Assembly: GCA_910592205.1 (NCBI GenBank)
Contig: CAJVPJ010000964.1
Span: 1-14,016 of the forward strand
Direction: 5' to 3'
Length of the DNA stretch: 14,016 nt
From: Paraglomus occultum
Taxonomy: Eukaryota > Glomeromycota > Glomeromycetes > Paraglomerales > Paraglomeraceae
The notes under the pieces were generated by a model. That model did not search any database and was not told the origin of the DNA. It worked only from the letters and a program-made list of their open reading frames with translations. This document shows, one piece after another, positions 8,889 through 14,016 of the stretch. Every line of letters starts with the position of its first letter. Positions within the stretch are counted from its first letter, which is position 1. A program made the position numbers and the translations under genes.

Positions 8889-9147
8889 TAGTTGTTTTCT
8901 TAGCTAGTTCTAACTTTATAATTGAAAATTTTTAAGTTTGGCTGACAGATTTGCTGTTTTGCTCAATAATCGATTAAAAACTTGGACAAAAAAATTGGAT
9001 AATATTTTTTTAATGTAATATCATTATTAGCAGAGTTTAAAATAGTCATTGTTATGGAAATGGCATGCGATCAAATAATCAGAATTTTATCAAGTTTGTT
9101 CATGAATAGTATCCTTGGAACTTGTGTTTATTATTATTATTATGAGA
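8889..9147. other. short AT-rich intergenic stretch
   Basis: No gene, hairpin or repeat was found apart from a (TTA)n run at 9128-9141, directly before the first repeat unit. Confidence 0.4.
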
Positions 9148-9257
9148 GTGCTGGAAGCATTTGCACCACCAGTATTCGCATTCGCAATATTTGTGCTGTA
9201 ATATGAGATTAATATGGAAATGTCTAAATTATTCTAGAGATTGCTTTAAAGCATTTG
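9148..9257 (+). repeat. repeat unit, copy 1
   Basis: It shares GTGCTGGAAG at its start, ATATTTGTGCTG in the middle and AAATGTCTAAATTATTC with the following AGAGATTG at its end with 9573-9690. Copy 1 is a few bases shorter in the middle. It is probably part of a dispersed element; no coding sense. Confidence 0.6.
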
Positions 9258-9572
9258 CATTACCAATATACTTAGACACAGCTCATTATATTGTGATTCT
9301 TGGAAATCAGTTATTATTCTTGCTAAGACTGGATGCTATAGGGTGTCAGTAATGGAATATGATATGGAGGTCTATCTCTAATACTAATGTAAATGAGTTG
9401 TCAAAGTCTAAAGAGGAGGGTAAGGGTAATGAGATTTCAGACATATTTCTGGAGCTTGCTAGTATTTTTTTATATTAATATGTACATGCGAATTCAGGAG
9501 AATATATACTCCCTATCCCATGATCCCTCACAATCCCTCATCCTGCACAATCCCCCACAACCCATTATTGAG

Positions 9573-9690
9573 GTGCTGGAAGTATTTTCATTATCATTCT
9601 CAGTTGTTATGTTTGTGATTCATGATATTTGTGCTGGAATATGATATGAAAATGTCTAAATTATTCCAGAGATTGTTTTGAAACATTTTC
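9573..9690 (+). repeat. repeat unit, copy 2
   Basis: Direct-orientation relative of 9148-9257, about 425 bases downstream and roughly 75-80% alike over the conserved second half. It runs straight into the hairpin at 9691-9730. Just before it, 9510-9565 is C-rich with near-repeats of CACAATCCC. Confidence 0.6.
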
Positions 9691-9730
9691 TGACATGAGC
9701 CTCGGCGAGTGTTTTATGATGCTCATGTCA
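9691..9730. repeat. 10-bp perfect inverted repeat (hairpin) closing the repeat unit
   Basis: TGACATGAGC (9691-9700) and GCTCATGTCA (9721-9730) are exact reverse complements around a 20-base loop. The hairpin marks the change from AT-rich repeat to the GC-richer block that follows. It may be the end of a mobile element. Confidence 0.65.
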
Positions 9731-9748
9731 TATGTCAAATTGTATAGT

Positions 9749-10091
9749 TCATCCTCGATTCGATCGAGCCGGGCGTTGCGTTTGCCAAATTGGGTGTCGA
9801 CCATCAGTATCAAATAATGTCTTCAGATCGATTGTTAACATATCCCTTTGGTTAGTCAGTATTAGTGTCAGCGTCGCGCCAGATACGGTCCAGAAGTTCC
9901 CCAACATTATGTGTGCAGCGACTGGCGGTACACCAGTCTTCTACTGTTGCACGGTTGAGCGTATTGGTACTCCAAATTTCAAGACAACGTTTCTCTTGAC
10001 GAAAATCCTCAAACTTTGTTTTCGTAACAAAATGATTATGTTGTTGTTCTGGTGCTGTGAAAAGCAGGCAAATAGCTTTCATATGGGGCAT
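9749..10091 (-). pseudogene. GC-richer decayed ORF of unknown function
   Basis: Not recognised. On the - strand a frame from ATG 10091 gives 79 codons (starting MPHMKAICLLFTAPEQQ, later TLNRATVEDWCTASRC and ELLDRIWRDAD) to a stop at 9852. From 9850 a neighbouring frame goes on for 33 codons (QRDMLTIDLKTLFDTDGRHP, then IWQTQRPARSNRG) to TGA at 9751-9749. The two pieces abut, so a one-base frameshift in one former gene of at least 112 residues is the simple reading. A splice-acceptor-like TTTTGTTGCAG lies just upstream of the ATG, so more exons may be missing. Base composition differs from its surroundings (30 G+C in the 60 bases 9841-9900). The + strand frame over the same bases is longer (131 codons) but Cys/Val/Phe-rich; I take the charged - strand reading as the former gene. 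Confidence 0.4.
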
Positions 10092-10292
10092 GCTGCAACA
10101 AAACCAGACAAAGTGAACATTCTATAAATTAAAAATGACCAGTGTGAATGATGACATTTGAAAAGTAATAATGGTGCTCATTGTAACTTATAGACTTGTT
10201 AATTTTAATGCTCACTTTATCATACCAGAAGGTGATGAATATAAACTATAACAGGATTAATATAGGATTACCTCTATATATAAAAATATTAA

Positions 10293-10433
10293 TATGAACT
10301 AATTTACATTAAATCCACTACGGAACCAAAGAATTACAGCACTATTCGAAGCATTTTAAAAAAAGCTCAAGGTGAAAAAATTGCACCTTATGTTTTAAAG
10401 TCAACAATACCCGAACACTCCAGAAATATCTAG
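10293..10433 (+). pseudogene. possible protein-coding fragment, unknown
   Basis: A 46-codon open stretch between stops reads STIRSILKKAQGEKIAPYVL then KSTIPEHSRN and stop TAG (10431). It has balanced residues and no ATG. After the stop the frame continues open for about 30 codons. It is convergent with the bacterial-style cluster. It may be the end of another decayed gene, or chance; I cannot name it. Confidence 0.2.
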
Positions 10434-10523
10434 ATCAAGAAAAAATCACTTATGAAATTTAACTTACTTCTTAACTTTCAACCAACTTCATCTCTTAGGT
10501 TCCTTAACTTCAATTTGAGCAAC

Positions 10524-11072
10524 TTAACCATTTGGTTGCTCCTTTAATTGTTTATTTTCCTCTTTTAACTTAGCATTCTCTGCTTCTAGTTCTTTAATCC
10601 GCTTTATTTTCTCATCACTTTATTCTTTTGATTTGTCATAAAATTTAACTACTTCTTCTCTTTCAATGTTTAACTCTTCTTTAGTGGTGGATAATTCTTT
10701 TTCTAATTCTCTAGTTTTCTTTTCCAAACGATAACCAAAAGTTCTAAATGTTATTTCTTCCATAGAAAGTGATTGTATTGGTTTATTCTCTAACAGATTA
10801 CAAAAGCAACCTTTTCTATTTCTCTTTAGTCTACCACAAAGTTCACAGTAAGGAAGAATATCATTTTCAAAATTTTTTTTACAATCAGCACAAATATAAG
10901 CTATGTCAGCGTAATCATCATTATCTTTGAATGCTGCTACTTGGTGAGTAGCAATGTTGAGAGTAAGATTGTCTTTAAAACGAAAATCTCGAAAACTGAA
11001 TGAGCAATAATTACAATCTTTATCTTGTTTATCTCCTTCTGCTACCTCAAGAATTTTATATTCCAATTTCAT
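10524..11072 (-). pseudogene. Cys-rich plus coiled-coil protein, bacterial style, one premature stop (third gene of cluster)
   Basis: From ATG 11072 the - strand is open for 150 codons to TAA (10622-10620), then continues in the same frame for 31 codons (KIKRIKELEAENAKLKEENK) to a second TAA at 10526-10524. The coiled coil carries on across the first stop, so that stop is a disabling point mutation in a protein of about 182 residues. Residues 20-91 hold four Cys pairs (CNYC 20-23, CADC 61-64, CELC 76-79, CFC 89-91) that could form zinc-binding sites; residues from about 115 are a charged coiled coil. The ATG lies two bases after the stop of the upstream ORF, as in a bacterial operon. There are no introns. 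Function unknown; transfer from a bacterium is an inference. Confidence 0.5.
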
Positions 11073-11074
11073 AA

Positions 11075-11551
11075 TTATTGTTTCAAAACATGTGTCTCAA
11101 ACTGTTGTAAGATGTAGGCTTGGAATTTTTGTTCTTTTTCCTTAATGCTTTCTTTAATTACATTAATTTTTGTGCTAATTTTTTCTCTTAGTTTTATTTG
11201 CTAACTTTCAGAGTTGCTGAAACTTCTTAGGTTTAGTTAATTTGGCTATTTTCTCATCCCTGGCATCTAAATCCTTTCTCAATTTTTCTATTGTCTGTTG
11301 CTGGCTAAATATAAAAACATCCTTCTGCATAGCTATTTCAAAGTTTTTTTGCTCATGCCGTTCCTCAGCTTTATCTAGTGCTTTCATAGACATTTCCTGT
11401 TTTATTTCTACTCTCTCGTTTAGCTCTTCAATTTCATTATCTTGTTCCTCTAACTTTACTTCCCAATTGCTTATTTTATTTCAAGCAATTCATTTCTCTT
11501 TTTCTCTAAACTGGTTGTTAAGGATTGTAAACTTTTAACTTGACTACCCAA
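11075..11551 (-). pseudogene. coiled-coil protein, frameshifted, bacterial style (second gene of cluster)
   Basis: Three coding pieces follow each other on the - strand in different frames: about 11551-11471 (SLTTSLEKKRNELLEIK), about 11475-11208 (EEQDNEIEELNERVEIKQEM ... RKDLDARDEKIAKLTKPKKF), and 11207-11075 (KLREKISTKINVIKESIKEK ... FETHVLKQ, stop). Nearly all of it is Glu/Lys/Leu/Ile heptad sequence, so a long coiled coil was encoded. A TAG lies just before the last piece (11194-11192). The stop is two bases before the next gene's ATG. If TGA were read as Trp (Mollicutes code) the middle frame would extend upstream and slightly downstream, but the heptad pattern fits frameshift decay as well. 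No start was identified. Function unknown. Confidence 0.45.
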
Positions 11552-11777
11552 CTAATCACTTATACTCTAAGAATACCAAACCCACGCACAAACACTTACC
11601 TAAATTAACAATTTATTAAGAATTATGTTATCTCCGTTCAGAAAGGAGAGGTGCAGTCGCTAACTTTCAAGGCTTTTCAAACCAGAAATTCGTTTTAAAA
11701 TTCGTGGAGAATCAGAAAGGGCTCATTCGTGATTTCCAGTAACGCGATAAAAAGTTTTCAATTATCCCCGTGTCAAT
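11552..11777. other. spacer within the bacterial-style cluster
   Basis: No coding sense seen. A short CTCC...GGAG pairing (11634-11649) is the only structure. It separates the first pseudogene of the cluster from the coiled-coil pseudogene. Confidence 0.35.
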
Positions 11778-11984
11778 TTAGTTTTGGTTATCAGCTTTTT
11801 TGTATCCATCAAGTGCAGTAAATAAGACAAACAAAACTTTTTCTAAATTCTTTGTCTTCTAAATGTTTTAAAGTCAAAAATAGTCTATAACTGCCCCTAT
11901 CTCTGCCTCACTTGGATTTCTGTTTAAATTGCCAATTAGTTCTTTTATTTCCTCTTCGGTTAAAATATTGTTTTGGTGTGTCAT
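11778..11984 (-). pseudogene. small bacterial-style ORF with two frameshifts (first gene of cluster)
   Basis: Starts at ATG 11984 on the - strand: MTHQNNILTEEEIKELIGNL then NRNPSEAEIGAVIDYF and a stop. A second frame continues LTLKHLEDKEFRK, and a third VLFVLFTALDGYKKADNQN to TAA (11780-11778). The pieces are contiguous, so two small indels broke a protein of about 68 residues. Upstream are a Shine-Dalgarno-like AGGA (11997-11994, nine bases before ATG) and a TATAAT (12005-12000), both usual for bacteria and not needed in a fungus. No function recognised. Confidence 0.45.
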
Positions 11985-11993
11985 GATTTTAAT

Positions 11994-12005
11994 TCCTATA
12001 TTATA
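11994..12005 (-). promoter_or_regulatory. bacterial-type TATAAT and AGGA before the first cluster pseudogene
   Basis: On the - strand TATAAT (12005-12000) is followed by AGGA (11997-11994) and then ATG at 11984. The region is extremely AT-rich (6 G+C in the 60 bases 12001-12060), so either motif could occur by chance; no clear -35 is seen. Confidence 0.25.
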
Positions 12006-12126
12006 TTTAATAATTAAAAAATTAAATCATAAAGAATTTAATAGTAATAGAAACAAACAAAAACTAATAAAGTAATAAAATTTGCAGTTGACTAAAATAT
12101 TTTATTCATTATCAGTATAGGACAAC
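12006..12126. other. very AT-rich spacer
   Basis: About 10% G+C over 12001-12060. No gene. It separates the bacterial-style cluster from the DUF7869-type pseudogene. Confidence 0.4.
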
Positions 12127-12936
12127 TTATGTCTTTAAATTCATCTCTAATGAATGGCGAATATTACGATAAAGATATTCTTGTCTTTTGTAATCCAAAG
12201 GAGGCGGAATTAGAACTAAAATAGAAAAAGGTTTAATTTCTTTGGTAATTTCAGAAATACTTGCTTTTCTGGTTTTCAATAAATTAAATTCAGTATACGA
12301 GCCATAGCCGTCAGCTGAGCTTTGACGCCTCCTGGATAAGCTGCTTCGAATACAAAATGCTGATATTTTTGTAAGCCACTTAATTTTTTAAAAAAAATTT
12401 CTAACACAGAATTAAGATCTACGTATTGAAAGCCTTTCCCATTGTCATAACGTTGAGCCCGCTGTGCTCGATCTTTTCACAACCTCAACAATATGATTCA
12501 CACAATCTACTGTCGTTTTGCGATATAATTTTTAAATCAATCCGAAACTACCATCACACTTGAATTTAGTATGTCCAGGTACCATAAAATTTAATTCGAC
12601 ACTTTCATAGTAGCCACAAATTAGTAAAATCAAATGGTAGCATTATTTTTATTCTGATCGCCAGCATTATCGCAAGTGATCTTTAAATGTTTCTCACCTT
12701 TATTCAATCGTTTAATTCCATCAAATACCAGGCTTAGCGTACCATTAGAACCTTTGCCGATGATTTCGTCTTTATCGAGAACATAATTAATTTGTTCGCG
12801 TATTGCTTCATCTTGAATGCCAAATAAATGCACTTTACGCGGACTGAGGTAATAAATTTTACTACCTGTTGATCGGAATGGGCACGTGAACGTTTTGTGC
12901 CCAATCGTAACCGTAATGCGCAGTTGCCTCATGCTG
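12127..12936 (-). pseudogene. DUF7869-type (transposon-related) protein, heavily broken
   Basis: The - strand carries in order: YGYDWAQNVHVP (about 12918-12883), SPRKVHLFGI and QINYVLDKDE, then KITCDNAGDQNKNNATI, PGHTKFKCDGSFGLI, KLYRKTTVDCVNHIVEVVK, QYVDLNSVLEIFFKKLSGLQ, KYQHFVFEAAYPGGVKAQLT, NLLKTRKASISEI, and PPPLDYKRQEYLYRNIRHSL before TAA at 12129-12127. This series matches the family I know as DUF7869 (hallmark DNxxGQNKN ... GHTKFxxDxxFGLxK ... RQxYLYxxIR), an RNase H-like, transposon-associated domain. Lesions: a frameshift near 12880, TGA at 12632-12630, a frameshift near 12620, a TAA before KLYRK, and frameshifts near 12475 and 12300. The longest intact piece is 100 codons (12932-12630). 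The DNAGDQNKN box keeps its Asp and Asn residues. Non-functional. Confidence 0.7.
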
Positions 12937-13525
12937 CAATAATCAGGTTTATCTCTTTAGAAAACAACAAAACATCATTATTGTTATATATCGCAACTAT
13001 AGCGATAGTTTATATATCGCCGTATAACTTTACAACGAACGTTGTTACACTGAAATTATAACGTTAACAAGAAAATCGTTGTCATACCAAGTTTTTTGTA
13101 AGATATCTTTGTTATTAACAGACACATAATTATTTTACATTAAAACTTCACAGACGCTATTATTGAACGTAATCATACAAGAGTATTGCTGTAGCGATGT
13201 CGTAATAAATGGTTTTATAATTCTGTGTCCCACTTTATTATCTTTGTTCTCTTTGTTGCTATATTTGTTTCTTTGTTGGTGTGTTCGCTGCTTTCGCCTA
13301 GATGTCTTCAACGGTCTTTGTTACCAACCAATATTGTTTTTATGGTAAATGATTTTAGCGAGCGCCTCGTTGTGAATAAAAGTTCCTCGCGATAGGTAAA
13401 TGATTAAACTTTGTTTATAAATAGTTATAAAAGACGATAGATCGGGTCCAGCAGAAAGTGAGAATTAAGCAAGAAAAACTTAGAATTAGATCGAACACTT
13501 AAAATTTTATATTCATTATCTAACA
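12937..13525. other. intergenic region with clustered palindromes and a TATA region
   Basis: TTATATATCGC is repeated directly at 12984-12994 and 13010-13020, with the inverted repeat AACTAT/ATAGTT (12995-13010) between. ACAACGAACGTTGT at 13032-13045 is a near-perfect palindrome. 13225-13300 is T/C-rich. GGTAAATGATT occurs at 13343-13353 and 13395-13405. No gene seen. The left part is upstream of the DUF7869-type pseudogene and the right part is upstream of the + strand gene. Confidence 0.45.
13416..13433 (+). promoter_or_regulatory. two TATA-box candidates upstream of the right-edge gene
   Basis: TATAAATA (13416-13423) and TATAAAAG (13426-13433) lie about 93-110 bases before the ATG at 13526, a fitting distance for a short fungal 5' leader. 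Confidence 0.4.
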
Positions 13526-14016
13526 ATGAAACAAGAGACACAAGAGACAAACCTGTACTCTGTCAAAGAACCAGAGAAATTTCTTCATTCCGAACAACCA
13601 GCGGAAAGCCAAGAAAAACCTGTACCGACTGCCGCAATTATAATTCTGCAATTATAGCGCAAAAACGAGTAGCAAACTCGGATTTGGTTCCATCGCTTGA
13701 AAAATCAGAGTTGAAACGTATAATAGGTCAATAATGGCCGGAAACGATGATAATGAATTTTTGAAAATAACAACCAAGGAATTCAGCTTAAATGTGTCCT
13801 TAAAGTGGAAAAATTGGAGAATTTCAAAGTGCTGAAGTAATTGGAAAGAATAGTGCGATGTTTATCCAAGATTGTCTTACAAGTAAGAATCAAAATTTTG
13901 TTTGCTTAAAATTTTCCCCAATCATAACCTTTTGTTTTGGTATTCATAGGGAATACACATCAACTTCGAATGAAGACATGACGACATTCCATTTTTATTG
14001 CTCTCAGTCTCAAATA
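13526..14016 (+). pseudogene. 5' part of an unrecognised fungal gene, broken by a 14-bp duplication; runs off the right edge
   Basis: ATG 13526 opens MKQETQETNLYSVKEPEKF, hydrophilic and Glu/Gln-rich, to a TAG at 13654-13656. At 13634-13656 the bases GCAATTATA appear twice, 14 bases apart; the downstream frame (AQKRVANSDLVPSLEKSELK, to TAA 13732-13734) would be in phase with the ATG if one 14-base unit were absent. A third frame then gives AGNDDNEFLKITTKEF (from about 13736). A GT-AG intron of 67 bases may lie at 13883-13949 (GTAAGA...CATAG), after which one frame stays open to the edge (YTSTSNEDMTTFHFYCSQ). The T/S-rich, KxTTxEF-like features recall Rhizophagus multigene families, possibly the one at the left edge, but I cannot name it. 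It may be partly functional in another allele. Confidence 0.4.
13634..13656 (+). repeat. 14-base tandem duplication (second copy partial)
   Basis: GCAATTATA at 13634-13642 and 13648-13656, with ATTCT between. The arrangement fits replication slippage of a 14-base unit, and a length that is not a multiple of three explains the frame change. Confidence 0.55.

Noticed and set aside
9732-10127. 131-codon + strand frame
   Set aside because: Composition is poor (Cys/Val/Phe-rich) and the - strand reading over the same bases looks more protein-like in two abutting frames.
11242-11538. 98-codon + strand frame, Ser/Phe/Leu-rich
   Set aside because: Antisense of Glu/Lys-rich coiled-coil code on -, which naturally gives Ser/Phe/Leu runs.
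1-14016. CRISPR arrays, rRNA genes, complete bacterial operons
   Set aside because: None seen on either strand; the only closely spaced repeats are the ones listed.

Overview
The window looks like nuclear DNA of an AT-rich fungus, most likely an arbuscular mycorrhizal fungus (Glomeromycotina, Rhizophagus-like). The reasons are short GT-AG introns of about 65-140 bases starting GTAAG/GTAAA, AATAAA poly(A) signals, a fungal-type flavin monooxygenase, an AIG1-like P-loop GTPase with a Cys-rich tail, many decayed copies of expanded families, and a stretch of bacterial-style reading frames, which would fit these fungi's history with Mollicutes-related endobacteria. The taxon is an inference; no rRNA or barcode gene is present.

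Layout. 1-656: decayed 3' part of a fungal multigene-family gene. 657-1620: no convincing gene. 1621-3522: intact four-exon flavin-containing monooxygenase on +. 3895-4339: candidate two-exon small membrane protein on -. 5184-6507: intact two-exon AIG1-like GTPase on +, with five Cys-rich repeats at its C terminus. 6786-6905: a second, shorter copy of the terminal exon of the left-edge pseudogene. 8022-8888: a pogo/Tigger-like DNA transposon remnant with TA duplication and 24-bp perfect terminal inverted repeats; it keeps both ends of a CENP-B-like transposase on -, with a group II intron-type reverse transcriptase fragment on + between them. 9148-9730: two related repeat units, the second ending in a 10-bp-stem hairpin. 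9749-10091: a GC-richer decayed ORF on -. 10524-11984: three tightly packed, AT-rich, bacterial-style pseudogenes on -. 12127-12936: a broken transposon-like gene of the DUF7869 type on -. 13526-14016: the 5' part of a gene on + that runs off the edge and is broken by a 14-bp tandem duplication.

Only the monooxygenase and the GTPase look functional. They are unrelated in role, and the intergenic block between the GTPase and the small - strand candidate could hold a divergent promoter. The rest is mostly a graveyard of mobile elements, expanded gene families and possible transferred bacterial DNA. The most unusual items are the transposon with reverse transcriptase filler, the bacterial-style pseudogene cluster, and the Cys-repeat GTPase.
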